This document shows positions 23,598 to 34,473 of a stretch of 64,000 bases of DNA, piece by piece. Positions within the stretch are counted from its first letter, which is position 1; each line of letters starts with the position of its first letter. The position numbers and the translations under genes were made by a program. The stretch is taken from contig NW_026728918.1 of assembly GCF_030272615.1 (NCBI RefSeq), positions 60,001 to 124,000 on the forward strand, read 5' to 3'. The notes below the pieces were generated by a model, which saw only the letters and a program-made list of their open reading frames with translations, had not been told where the DNA came from and searched no databases. The stretch is from Cryptomeria japonica. Its lineage: Eukaryota > Streptophyta > Pinopsida > Cupressales > Cupressaceae.

Positions 23598-24827
23598 GGC
23601 ACCGATACCACTGACTATACGCAGGCTGCGTATAACTACACTGTAAATCACCTATATGATGCCAGTGAACAAATTGCAACTATAACCTTCAAAAATCCCA
23701 CCTCAAATTGCAATGTTGTTACACGTCGCGGCAAAGTTACCATAAAGGCAGCTCCACAGGGCACCACCTCTGTCCCGAAGCAATACAATCTTGTGGAACA
23801 ATTAGACAAAACACCTGCGCTTATATCCATTTTAGAGCTATTACGCCTGTCACCATCTCATAAAACTATCTTGGATCAAGCACTCCAAGAGGCGTCAGTC
23901 CCTGCAAACTTGAATACGGACCAGTTTCAAGCCATGGTTGGAAATCTAAAGTCATCACCTTGTCTCACTTTTTCCGAAAGTGACAACTCTTCTTTCCAAC
24001 AACCTCATAACGCCTCACTCCACATTGAAGGCTTTGTCAACCAACACAGGATCAAGCGAGTCTTAATCGATAATGGAGCAGGCCTAAACATTTGTACACT
24101 GCAATTGGTCACAACATTGGGATATGCAATAGAATCAGTGGATCCTCACAAGAAGATCACCATCAAGGCCTATGATGATGCAGAGCGTTCATCCAAAGGA
24201 GCTGTGGTACTACCAATCCGAGTGGGCCCTGTAGTAAAGCACATCATCTGTCAGGTTCTGGACCTTCCTCTGCCATATAATCTATTATTAGGGAGACCTT
24301 GGATACATGCCATGCAAGCCGTTCCATCTACCTACCATCAATGTATCAAGTTCCCACATAATGGTGCAGAGATCACAATCCTGGGCGATGCAAATCCCTT
24401 TGCATTTTGCCATAATATCAGCCATCAACCGGAGATTACTGTTCCTAATAATAGGGAAGCTATTTCTTCCACATCATATGTAAATCCCGCCTCTCTTGCC
24501 AGTTCAAACACTCCTATACCCAAGCAAGAAAAGCTTAAGATGAAAGTCGCAGAGGAAGGTCCTGGAGAATACAACTTGAGTCAGCTCTTTTGTGTGGGAC
24601 AAATGCCCACTTCTCCTAGAACACATGGTAAACCACAGCAGTTGCTCCAGCAACCACTAAACATGCCTGCATGTGCCTTAACGCCTTTCATCCTTGGAAA
24701 GAGTCAAGAGGAAGAGACACAAGATAAGGACCTAGCGGAATGGATCTATAAAGATCCCATCACCACTGACAAACCGCGAGTTACACTTCCTACAGAACAG
24801 TATGGCAAAGGCCTCCTCATTATGTAA
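23598..24827 (+). CDS. pro: Tat-B aspartic protease region, with the first half of a G-patch
   Basis: The frame is the gag frame, open from directly after the gag TGA to TAA at 24825. The first internal ATG is at 23793, so expression probably needs readthrough rather than a new start. Counting from that ATG, the catalytic motif is LIDNG at D93-N94-G95 (DNG instead of the usual DS/TG, a variant I recall from other plant gag-pol proteins) and the flap partner motif is LLLGRPW near 163. It would cut Gag-Pol. The C-terminal EQYGKGLLIM is the start of a G-patch that continues after the stop. The relative Tat-A has Q exactly where this TAA lies (LQRMGY versus M*RMGY), so a CAA-to-TAA change is likely. 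Confidence 0.85.
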   Translation, partial: GTDTTDYTQAAYNYTVNHLYDASEQIATITFKNPTSNCNVVTRRGKVTIKAAPQGTTSVPKQYNLVEQLDKTPALISILELLRLSPSHKTILDQALQEASVPANLNTDQFQAMVGNLKSSPCLTFSESDNSSFQQPHNASLHIEGFVNQHRIKRVLIDNGAGLNICTLQLVTTLGYAIESVDPHKKITIKAYDDAERSSKGAVVLPIRVGPVVKHIICQVLDLPLPYNLLLGRPWIHAMQAVPSTYHQCIKFPHNGAEITILGDANPFAFCHNISHQPEITVPNNREAISSTSYVNPASLASSNTPIPKQEKLKMKVAEEGPGEYNLSQLFCVGQMPTSPRTHGKPQQLLQQPLNMPACALTPFILGKSQEEETQDKDLAEWIYKDPITTDKPRVTLPTEQYGKGLLIM

Positions 24828-27800
24828 AGAATGGGATATGATGGTCAGAGTGCTTTGGGATACTGCAAACAAGGACGACATGAACCGCTGCTGCCAGAGT
24901 TCAAGCCCAAAGGTAATACAGGCCTAGGCTTTGAAAAAGAAGTCCTTCCTAAACTCAGATTTAAAGGAAAACCTAGCAAACCATTTTGCCCACCTACTGT
25001 AAAGAGGACACCTTTCATAATCAAAGCACCATCAAGCAATATTGTCACTGCCCCATCGAGGCTCACAAACCCACCGCAACCATCATCAATATCACTCATC
25101 CCACCAATCGAACTAGTAATCCCATCCACAGCAGTCATCACATCAATAAAACCATTCATAGCAGCAACTATATTGGAACCCGTAGTAGCATCTATGGCAC
25201 CAGCCGTTCCAATAGAAACCACTAAATCAACACTGCCGATACTTCCAGTGACAAATCCTTTAATCCCCATCACGGTTCCTGCAGCACCGATCACCACAAA
25301 GGTACATAAACCAATCACGCCTGCAGTATTCAACTCCAGCGACATCCCAGTATGGTATAGCAATCGGATGCTCGAAAGTGATTTAGAGACTGACTCACAT
25401 GAGTGGGAATTTGATTCTGTACAGCTTAACACTTCAGATGAGGAAGACACGTCACCACCTCCGCCACGCAAAGACATTCCTGTTTACGGAGAAGCACAGA
25501 TAAAGACCACTTGGGTACCTGAGCTGGAAACATCTTCCACAGACCCTACGTCTCATCCTACGCCGGATTCTGACAGGGAGAGTACCATCAACGACCTTCA
25601 CCACACTGTCTTAACCCTCACTGATACATCTCCCGCACTTAACTTAATCGATGAAGTAATGCCCATTATCCACCCTGAACTCATCGAATGGAACCAACCA
25701 AATCCCCCATGTCTTGACCTCTTCCAAAATGATGAGGCTATCATTGAATTTTTGGAATTAAGGGATAATCTACCAAGCGGGGATCACAAAGCTGGATTCG
25801 CCATTGAACTTAATAGCGCAGCATACTTCGGGGCGGATGCCAAACCCTTCAGCTGCAAAAATATAACATTAAAACATGGATCTTCTAGTGAAAACCACAC
25901 TGTGGCACTGTTTGATCCAATAAAAGTAAAAAGAAAGAGCGTATCCAACGGTGAAAACCTCTCTGAGGCGCCTGAGGATGAAGGGTTTGACATTCTCCCT
26001 GCTAATGCACAACAGGAACGATCAACGATCCTCATTGAGGAGACCAAAGAATACAATGTGGGGACTCCTGAAAACCCTCATATTATACATCTGGCATCTC
26101 TTCTCACTCCAGAGGAACAGCCTAAATTTATAGAGTTCTTCCAGAAGCGTCAGATCAACTTTGCATGGTCATATGCAGACATGCCTGGGCTTGATCCTGA
26201 CTTAGTCATGCATCATCTCACAGTAGCAAAAGGAGCCAAACCTGTCAAGCAGAAGCTTCGTAAGATGCATCCTCAGATTGCCGTGCTAGTCAAAACAGAA
26301 CTCAAGAAACTCCTGGATGTTGGTTTCATTAGACCAATTGATTATGCAGAATGGATCTCCAACATTGTACCAGCTGGCAAACCAAAAGGGGGCATCCGCA
26401 TTTGTACTGACTTCAGAGATCTAAATAAGGCATGTCCTAAGGATGATTTCCCTCTACCAAATATCGACATCATAGTGGATTTGACAGCAGGACATGCCAT
26501 GCTTTCACTCATGGATGGCTTTTCAGGATACAATCAAATAAAGATCGCACCAGAGGACCAACATAAGACAGCCTTCACATGTCCATGGGGCACATACTGC
26601 TGGAATGTAATGCCTTTTGGTCTAAAGAATGCAGGAGCGACCTATCAAAGAGCAATGACCACCATCTTCCATGACATGATGCATACTATAATGGAAGATT
26701 ATGTGGATGATTTACTAGCAAAATCACTTACTAGAGAAGGACATCTTCACATCTTAGATAAAATCTTTGATAGACTGGAACAATATCATGTTCGACTCAA
26801 CCCAAAGAAATGTGTCTTTGGAGTGACCTCCGGGAAACTTCTAGGATACATTGTCTCAAGCAAAGGCATTGAGGTCGATCCAGCAAAGGTTAAGGCAATC
26901 ATGGACATGCCACCTCCAAAGAATATCAGTCAGCTAAGGACACTACAAGGACGGCTTCAATCCATCCGAAGATTCATTGCACAATTGGCTGATAAGTGTC
27001 ACCCATTCACACACCTGCTACACAAGAACATCCGCTTTCAGTGGGATGCCCGATGCCAACAAGCATTTCAGGCACTTAAAGACTATCTCATGAATCCACC
27101 CTTGTTGATGCCACCAGATCCAAGTAGACCGTTGTTACTTTATATTTCAGCAACAAGTACAGCATTAGGTGTATTATTGGTACAACATAATGCAGAAGGC
27201 AAAGAGTGTGCTATATACTACATCTCTCGTACACTGGTTGGCTATGAACTCAATTACACACCTATTGAGCGAGCTTGCCTAGCAGTAATCCTGGCAGCCA
27301 CTAAACTGAGGCACTATCTGTTAACACACAAGGTGCAACTCATTGCAAAGATTGATCCACTCAAGTATTTACTTAGCAAAGCAGCATTGACAGGTCGCTT
27401 AGCCAAATGGGTGATGATTCTAAGTGAATTTGACATTGAGTATGTGGACCGTAAAGCTATCAAAGGTCAGGTTATTGCAGATCAGTTGGCCGATGCACCT
27501 CTCATAGGTGATCATCCTCTCATTTCCAATTTTCCAAATGAAGAGATATTCATGATTACAGAAGCACAGTCATGGAAATTATACTTTGATGGTTCATACA
27601 CTAGGCACGGCTCGGGGGCAGGCATTCTGTTTATCACACCTCAAGGCGATAGCATCCCGAAGTCTTACAGGCTCACATTTCCATGCACAAACAACATAGC
27701 AGAGTATGAGGCCTTGATCACAGGACTCAGATTAGCCATACAATGGAAATTAAAAGAACTGCAAGTATATGGCGATTCCCAACTAGTCATTCGACAAGCA

Positions 27801-29324
27801 ACAGATGAGTATCAGACCAAAGATGATAAACTCATGCCATACAAGCAAATGGTGGACAATCTAAAGACATCATTTACTACTATCACTTTTGAGCAGATAC
27901 CAAGAGAGCAGAATCGAGCTGCTGACGCCATGGCTACCATCGCATCTTTACTAGATCTTCCACAGAATTCAACACGCGACGAGTTCTTGGTAGAACAGCT
28001 TTGGATTCCCGCTTATGATATCCCGGAATCTGAAATGATATGTCACCTTGTCGGTTCTGAATCCCCATGGTACGGTGAGTTCTACACCTATCTCCGCGAT
28101 CACACCCTTCCTCCCAACCAATCAAATAACCAACGTAAAACCTTCATTCGCCAAACTGCTCGATATACCATTATTGCCGAAACCCTATACCGACGCGGTC
28201 TTGATGGTACTCTCCTTCGATGTCTAGAACAAGGTGAGATAACAAAGGCTTTGGAAGAGGTACATGAAGGAATTTGCGGGACTCACTCAAGTGGTCCATC
28301 ACTAGCCAAGAAGATCATGCGAGCTGGATACTATTGGCCCTCTATGGAAAAGGATTCCTACTACTTTGTCAGGAAGTGCAAAAAATGTCAAGTTCATGGC
28401 GACCTAATACATGCACCAGCTCAAGAACTGCAACCAATCACAACACCATGGCCTTTTTGTCAATGGGGTCTTGATCTTGTGGGTAAAATCCATCCATCTT
28501 CATCCAATGGCCATAAATTCATTATTACCGCCACTGAATATTTCACCAAGTGGATCGAAGCTGTTCCACTTACCCAAGTCACCGGCAAGCAGATCGCCTC
28601 ATTCATCCTCAATTACATCATCTGCCGGTATGGTGTGCCCATGTCCATTGTCACAGATAACGGTCTTCCTTTCAAAAATCAGGATGTCCGTGAGCTTTGT
28701 GAGAAATTTCATATCCAACACCGCTTTTCCACTCCCTATTACCCACAAGGCAATGGTCAGGCCGAAGCATCCAATAAAAACATATTAAGAATCCTAAAGA
28801 AGACAGTCAATGATGCCGGTCGTGATTGGCATGTTCAATTGAATCCAGCGCTATGGGCATATCGAACTAGCATTCGAACCCCTACAGGTGCAACTCCTTA
28901 TTCATTGGTCTATGGTGCAGAAGCTATCTTACCTATTGAGGTCGAGATACCATCATTAAGGGTTTCCTTGCACAATCTCATTGATGATGACGCATACAGA
29001 GTCTCACGCCTTCAGGACTTAGAGCTACTTGATGAGAAGCGACAAGCTGCATACAACCATCTCAAAGCCTATCAGCAGCGCATGAGTAGAAGCTACAATC
29101 ATCGAGTTAGACCTCGTACATTTGAGGTAGGTGATCTTGTTCTTCGAGAGAATCCTCGCAACCAACCAAACAGAGAACATCAAGGCAAGTTTGAATCAAA
29201 TTGGCTAGGCCCATATGTTGTCACTGCTGTATTCGGGTCCGGGGCATATCAGTTGGCTACATCAGAAGGAGAACCGCTTGCAGATCCAATCAACAGCATG
29301 CACCTCAAACGGTTTTATACCTAA
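24828..29324 (+). CDS. pol: Tat-B Pol: RT, RNase H, archaeal-type RNase H, integrase
   Basis: The longest frame has 1497 aa from the ATG at 24831. Residues 1-35 are the G-patch tail. About 35-370 is a Pro/Thr-rich linker, and GENLSEAPEDE near 374 opens the RT region. RT spans about 470-700 with TDFRDLNKACPKDDFPLPNI and YVDD at 624-627. The Ty3-type RNase H (about 765-885) reads SATST and lacks the first catalytic Asp. The aRNH has D920, E960, D982 and D1032. Integrase has H1145, H1152, C1183 and C1186, then D1215, D1276 and E1312 (D-x35-E), and ends with WLGPYVV (GPY/F). There is no chromodomain. The frame is intact and continuous with gag and pro apart from the two stops. It copies element RNA to cDNA and inserts it. 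Confidence 0.95.
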   Translation, partial: RMGYDGQSALGYCKQGRHEPLLPEFKPKGNTGLGFEKEVLPKLRFKGKPSKPFCPPTVKRTPFIIKAPSSNIVTAPSRLTNPPQPSSISLIPPIELVIPSTAVITSIKPFIAATILEPVVASMAPAVPIETTKSTLPILPVTNPLIPITVPAAPITTKVHKPITPAVFNSSDIPVWYSNRMLESDLETDSHEWEFDSVQLNTSDEEDTSPPPPRKDIPVYGEAQIKTTWVPELETSSTDPTSHPTPDSDRESTINDLHHTVLTLTDTSPALNLIDEVMPIIHPELIEWNQPNPPCLDLFQNDEAIIEFLELRDNLPSGDHKAGFAIELNSAAYFGADAKPFSCKNITLKHGSSSENHTVALFDPIKVKRKSVSNGENLSEAPEDEGFDILPANAQQERSTILIEETKEYNVGTPENPHIIHLASLLTPEEQPKFIEFFQKRQINFAWSYADMPGLDPDLVMHHLTVAKGAKPVKQKLRKMHPQIAVLVKTELKKLLDVGFIRPIDYAEWISNIVPAGKPKGGIRICTDFRDLNKACPKDDFPLPNIDIIVDLTAGHAMLSLMDGFSGYNQIKIAPEDQHKTAFTCPWGTYCWNVMPFGLKNAGATYQRAMTTIFHDMMHTIMEDYVDDLLAKSLTREGHLHILDKIFDRLEQYHVRLNPKKCVFGVTSGKLLGYIVSSKGIEVDPAKVKAIMDMPPPKNISQLRTLQGRLQSIRRFIAQLADKCHPFTHLLHKNIRFQWDARCQQAFQALKDYLMNPPLLMPPDPSRPLLLYISATSTALGVLLVQHNAEGKECAIYYISRTLVGYELNYTPIERACLAVILAATKLRHYLLTHKVQLIAKIDPLKYLLSKAALTGRLAKWVMILSEFDIEYVDRKAIKGQVIADQLADAPLIGDHPLISNFPNEEIFMITEAQSWKLYFDGSYTRHGSGAGILFITPQGDSIPKSYRLTFPCTNNIAEYEALITGLRLAIQWKLKELQVYGDSQLVIRQATDEYQTKDDKLMPYKQMVDNLKTSFTTITFEQIPREQNRAADAMATIASLLDLPQNSTRDEFLVEQLWIPAYDIPESEMICHLVGSESPWYGEFYTYLRDHTLPPNQSNNQRKTFIRQTARYTIIAETLYRRGLDGTLLRCLEQGEITKALEEVHEGICGTHSSGPSLAKKIMRAGYYWPSMEKDSYYFVRKCKKCQVHGDLIHAPAQELQPITTPWPFCQWGLDLVGKIHPSSSNGHKFIITATEYFTKWIEAVPLTQVTGKQIASFILNYIICRYGVPMSIVTDNGLPFKNQDVRELCEKFHIQHRFSTPYYPQGNGQAEASNKNILRILKKTVNDAGRDWHVQLNPALWAYRTSIRTPTGATPYSLVYGAEAILPIEVEIPSLRVSLHNLIDDDAYRVSRLQDLELLDEKRQAAYNHLKAYQQRMSRSYNHRVRPRTFEVGDLVLRENPRNQPNREHQGKFESNWLGPYVVTAVFGSGAYQLATSEGEPLADPINSMHLKRFYT

Positions 29325-31678
29325 GCTGTACAGAGCATCCGGGTCCCCTGCCTATCAGAAAATACCAAAAAACATTCAGAAAAATGTCCTGAAGAAAATA
29401 TAAAAACATTCAAAAAAGTAAAGAAAAATCATGCATCCAAACGGTGAACAACCACTCCGGTGGCACCTTGGGTAAGAACGATGGTGAAAACCTGGCAAAC
29501 AGGCGCCACTCGTAAAGGCTATGGCTCCATTATCTTTCAGACTTGTGGCGATCACATCTACTTCATACATACATCCATCCATCCATCAACCATGGCTTGT
29601 TATTCCTCTGCAATTATGATAGTACTCCATACATCTTGCATCCCGCTTTTTCATAGTCATGTCTAAAACTGGGGGCAATGCCTTTAACCTATTGATGGAA
29701 GTGGATTCTACATTGTCTTATGATTCATTAAGTTCTTCATTCAAACAATCATCAAAAATCCAAAAACATTCAAAAATATCTCGCAAAAATACCAAAAACA
29801 TTCAAAACAATTCAAAATCCAAAAACATCGACAAAACCATTGAAAAATCACACAAAAACATGGCAACACCTTGTACATACTCATCCATGCAGATACCAAA
29901 ATAAACATTGACAACTACTCACACAATGACCATTTATCAATCGACCACACAATCCACATCCAACAAATCAGAAACTGTCTTTAAAACAAGGATGCATCCT
30001 TCCTTATCAAAACAAAGACAAGATGACATTTTCTTTGACAAGAAAATTATGTTAAGCTATCAAATACTTGGTTGATTTATGAGTACAATCATTTGTTTAT
30101 CTGTATCGGGATCTTTTCAACATTGTTTTGTATCGTTTGTGCATTATTTCCGATGAAGTTCTGGGGCATGTACTAATGGTGTCTACGTGGGAAGTTCACC
30201 AAGCTACGTGATCTTATGCAAAATACAGTCATAGATCACTACGGCTTGCTGACTACAGCGTATACCTCGACCATATGGACACTAACCATTACCAAGGATC
30301 CATATTCTTTATTCTTTATGTATATATTGTTTGTTTACAAGTACAATGCTCATTCTTTGGTTCCTCTTCCTCCAAATTGGATAAAGGTTTTATCTCTTAT
30401 TACGGTATGCACTTGTCTCAGGATATGATCAGCCTAAGATCAAGGAGGACGATCCAAGTCATGCATGAACGGAGATAATCCTTGTCTGTTCCGCAAGCAA
30501 TACTCAGGTCAATTTGATCCATTATATCAAGTTGCTTGTATTAACTTGCTATATCAAATCCATGTAAGAAATACTCTGGTCATCTTGAATCATTATGTCA
30601 AGATGCGTGTATTCTCTTCCAACATTTTAAAGCTCAATGATGAAAAATAAAGCACCATGGATCGTCATTCCATCTCATTTGTATATATTGCATTTCGTTG
30701 CATTCCATCCATCCATACATTCATAATAGCTGCATATCATGCATACGTAGTCATAATAATGCATACTCTATTTTACTCATCTTCTTCCATAGGACTCGGT
30801 CCTAGTCCTCCATATCTTCTATCTAACATTGAATCCCCCCTCACCCTCCCTATCTTGATCATCAACATCATCCTAATCCCTTCATCACTTCCCATCCTCA
30901 CTCATCCACAAAATTAAGCCAGTTACTCTGTCTACATAGATACATCGACTCCCACACACCTAGACTATCAACAGATACTCTGATCAAGTATCTTCGGGTC
31001 TCAACAGGTAATCGATTATGGTAATCCTAGACTACATCAGGCATTTATCATAATGACCTAGTCTCAACGGGGCTGCCATGATTCCCCACAACCATCCATC
31101 ACACGCACACACTATCAATTGATCAACCAATCAAACACAATCCAATGGACAATTACATCAATTGTCTACGTCTCAACGAGTATTTTGCTTCATATACCTT
31201 GACTTCATCGGACAATTACATCAATTGTCTAAGTCACCATCAGGTCACTTTGATTCACTTACTCAGACTTTATCATGTCCAAGCGACCAACTGACATCAA
31301 CTGTCACGCTTTGACTTGACCGGGGCAATTAAACCGATTGCACCAGATTGTCCAAACAATTTTGATCAATTGTATAGCATCAATCCAAACCCCACACTAC
31401 ATCTGCTATGTATCTCTTGGATGACCTCAGGGTACTCGCTGGCTTGTTGTTTCTTCATATTCACTCCATTTTCTCCCATTCTTTCATCATTAGTTCTAAT
31501 TTCTTCTATTCTACCTCCCCTCCGCTTTTCATTCTTTTTCGAGAGATCGCCCGATTTTTCAAAAAAATTCGGCCCATCCCTCGAGGGGGCATACCACCCA
31601 TTAAATTTACATTTTATGGGGCATTTCTTCACACCTATTTTTCTTTCTTTGAAACGACACGATAAACCGCACCGTCTC
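29325..31678 (+). other. Tat-B 3' untranslated region (2.35 kb)
   Basis: No credible sense gene lies between the pol stop and the PPT. An antisense frame of 104 aa (31366-31680, minus) exists without a recognisable domain. At 31148-31166 and 31211-31229 the same 19-nt hairpin sequence (gacaatt-acatc-aattgtc) is repeated with a 63-bp period, among other degenerate repeats of tcaatt/gtct over about 30940-31330. Variable repeat-rich 3' regions are a known property of Tat elements. Confidence 0.7.
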
Positions 31679-31691
31679 AAAGAGGGGCAAA
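31679..31691 (+). promoter_or_regulatory. Tat-B polypurine tract
   Basis: AAAGAGGGGCAAA lies directly before the TG of the 3' LTR. This is the standard primer site for plus-strand DNA synthesis. Confidence 0.85.
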
Positions 31692-33482
31692 TGTAGTCAC
31701 ATAAATCTGTCCATTTAATTAAATGAATATTTAATATTTATTTGATTATTTAACCATCAATTAATAATTAATTAAATTAATATTTAATTAATTCATCTTA
31801 ACCCTCTTCTCCTATTAATTAAATAAATTATTCAATTTATTTGATTTAATTCGCTTAACCAAATTCAGACCATTAATTAAATAAATAAATCATATTTATT
31901 TAATTAAATCTTCTCTCACATTTAAATAAATTAATATTTATTTAAAACCCCCAAAATCCCACCTCTCACATTTAAATAAATTAACATTTATTTAAATCAC
32001 CTTTATCCTCTACCCACTTGCATTTTCCTACAAAAGCAAGTTGCACAATTATTTTAAATAAATAATTTATTTAAATCACCTTTATCCTCCACCCACTTGT
32101 ATTTTCCTACAAAAGCAAGTTGCACAACTATTTTAAATAAATTATTTATTTAAAATCCTATTTATCCTCACCCACTTGAAACCTTTAATGGTTTCCCTTA
32201 AAGTATTCAAACTTGATGGCTTTAAAGTCTTCAAACTTGATGGCTTCCTTCTATAGTCTTCTTAAGACTTTAATGGTTTTCCTTAAAGTCTTCAAGCCTT
32301 TAATGGTTCCCCTCAAAGTCTTCAAGCATTTTAATGCTTTATCTTCCTTTTTCTCATTTAAATAAATTAATATTTATTTGAATATTTATCCAAATACAAC
32401 TTGCACACATTTATTGAAATAAATGAATTTTTATTTTAATAAAATCCTATTTTCCCTCACCCACCAAATCCACTTGCAAAATCTAATCCCCTTCTAGATT
32501 CTTCTAACCCCTTCCTAATTAGCTTAATCCATCCCCTAATCATTGTCACATTCCTAAGCAAAATGGAGTCACTTCTCAAAGCCTAAAAGTCTTGGATAAC
32601 CTTTGAAAGCTTCCAACCTTCAACCACTAAATGGCTCAAAGTCTTTGATAACCATTGAAGGCTTTCAACCTTCAACCACTTAATCCCCAAAGTCTCCAAT
32701 AACCATTAATGGTTACCTCAAACCCTCCCACATGGTTAAAACATTTGTTTTGACTCAACCTCTACCCAACCCAAGGGTCTCATCAAGCCTTTAATGCTTT
32801 GACCATGATTATCTCTTAATCATTTGCACAAAGGTTTATCCTTGGATTAACTCTTAATCCAATGGGTAATCTTAATTTAGACTTGACCCTTACCTTCTAG
32901 ATAACCATGAGGTCTTCTCAGGCCTTTAATGCCTCCAACCTCTTCTCTCAACCCAATCCTATGTTGACACTTGTCACCATTTTATTGGTGCCAATTGTGC
33001 ACATGGATCCCCAACTTTCAAACTTGGCCCTTGATTAAACCATTCAATCTTAACCCTTCATTTCCCCATTTCTTCTATAAATAGAACCCTTCTCCTCAAG
33101 CAAAGGAGAAGCATTTTAGAGTATTGTTGTTATACTGGCATTAGCATAGAGCTTTTTCATAGCATCACTATCTACTCTTGCATAGTATTTTCTTATCATA
33201 TTCAACCATCTTGAATCTCCATATGGCATCCATGGCTAGTGCTAAAAGCTGAGAGCTACACTCGTTTGGGACTTGGAGAGGAGAGGAACAAGGGAGGAGC
33301 AACTATGAGCATCTTGATTAGCTATTTCATTTTATGTTTATATGCTTTCTATTTCATGCTTAATATCTCTCTTGATATGCCTGTTTAGGATAATCTTTTG
33401 TTGCTAACACTAACGTTTGTTTCTTGTGCTCTTGTGTGTGTTGCCATCAAACAGATTTTCTAATCCTTTTTGCAGAGCATCA
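31692..33482 (+). repeat. Tat-B 3' LTR (1791 bp)
   Basis: It is identical in length to the 5' LTR, and one base differs in my comparison (C at 32541 for T at 18372). It ends GCATCA and is followed by the target duplication attag at 33483-33487. Confidence 0.95.
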
Positions 33483-33487
33483 ATTAG
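33483..33487. repeat. Tat-B target-site duplication, right (attag)
   Basis: Perfect match to 17518-17522. The copia reading resumes immediately (tgagttatctttct). Confidence 0.93.
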
Positions 33488-34317
33488 TGAGTTATCTTTC
33501 TCTCTTGGATTACAAGTTATTTAATCTAAAACTAAAATTTTAATTTCACAAGGAAAGTATGGAACTAAATGTTGAAGAAATTTGAGTTTGATGGTTGTAA
33601 ACCTATTACAAATCCTTTGACCATTGGTTGCAAGATGAGAAAAGATGATGAAACTCTGGAGATTAATTAGAAGTACATATCAATGATTTCTTTATTATTA
33701 TATTTGGTAGCATCTAGATCAGATAACGTGCAATTTATATGTTTGGCAGCTATGTTTTAGGCAAATCCAAAGGTTACACATGAGCAATTTGTGAAAAGAA
33801 TTTTTGAATATTTGAAAGGCACTGTAGATTTTACACTCTGGTATAAAAAGGTAGAGATTTCATGTTAAAAGTTTATACTGATGGAAATTGGGTTGGAAAT
33901 GTTGATGACTAGAAGAATACTAGTGGTGGTGCTTTCTTTTTAGGAGACAAATTGATCTCTTAGTTTAGTATGAAACAAGACTTAGTTTCTTTATGGACTG
34001 TTGAAATAAAGTATATATTTGTAGCATCTTGTCATACTCGGGTAATATGGATTAGACAAACCCTTAGAGATATCAAGGTAACATATAATGAAGCAAATCC
34101 TACTATGTGTGACAATACAAGTGCAATAAACATTTCAAAAAAATTGGTTATGCATTCAAGAACAAAACACAATTCAATCAGATATCACTACTTAAGGGAG
34201 AAGGTTGCTGAGAAGGAAGTTTGATTGCAATATATTTTTACAAAAGAACATGTTGCGGATATTTTTACTAAGGCATTGGAAAAGGATACTTTTGAGTTTC
34301 TTTGGGATAATCTTTGA
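33488..34317 (+). pseudogene. Ty1/copia RT-RNase H C-terminal part, right of Tat-B
   Basis: This continues the copia copy broken at 17522. The + strand reads SLLDYKL-equivalent DNA, KFEFDGC, LKGTVDF and KVYTDGNWVGN, then the complete RNase H end MKQDLVSLWTVEIKYIF, NPTMCDNTSAINISKK, SRTKHNSIRYHYLRE and HVADIFTKALEKDTFEFLWDNL with its natural stop (34315-34317). The last part is the best preserved and shows the normal copia C-terminus. Internal stops remain (for example after KEV at 34222). Confidence 0.87.
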
Positions 34318-34473
34318 GTTATTGCCCCACCTTCTTCTATCTAGGTGCATTATGTGCATAAAACTTTCCAAGGGGAGCATCCATGCCTATTTCTTTTTTC
34401 TGGATTGATTTTGTGGCTATTCTCATGGGGAGTAGTTGAGTATGTATTGATTTTGTGGTGTTTTTATTTTATG

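Larger units (their letters stand above)
17523..33482 (+). mobile_element. Tat-B: near-complete, young Ty3/gypsy Tat-type retrotransposon (15,960 bp)
   Basis: The order is 5' LTR, PBS, 2.7-kb leader, gag, protease with G-patch, RT, Ty3-type RNase H, archaeal-type RNase H, integrase, 2.4-kb 3' region, PPT, 3' LTR, with a 5-bp target duplication (attag). Dual RNase H, long untranslated regions and the lack of a chromodomain place it in the plant Tat lineage. Comparing the LTRs line by line I found one difference (T at 18372, C at 32541), so the insertion is very recent. All coding domains are in one frame, interrupted by TGA (23595) and TAA (24825). It could therefore be an element with readthrough, or one that has just lost activity. 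Confidence 0.95.

Noticed and set aside
24845-25477. 210-aa open frame on the minus strand opposite pol
   Set aside because: Antisense shadow of the Pro/Thr-rich linker of Tat-B pol; composition follows the sense codons.
30216-30917. Env-like or extra gene in the Tat-B 3' region
   Set aside because: Frames are short and overlapping, and show no membrane or signal architecture or conserved motif.
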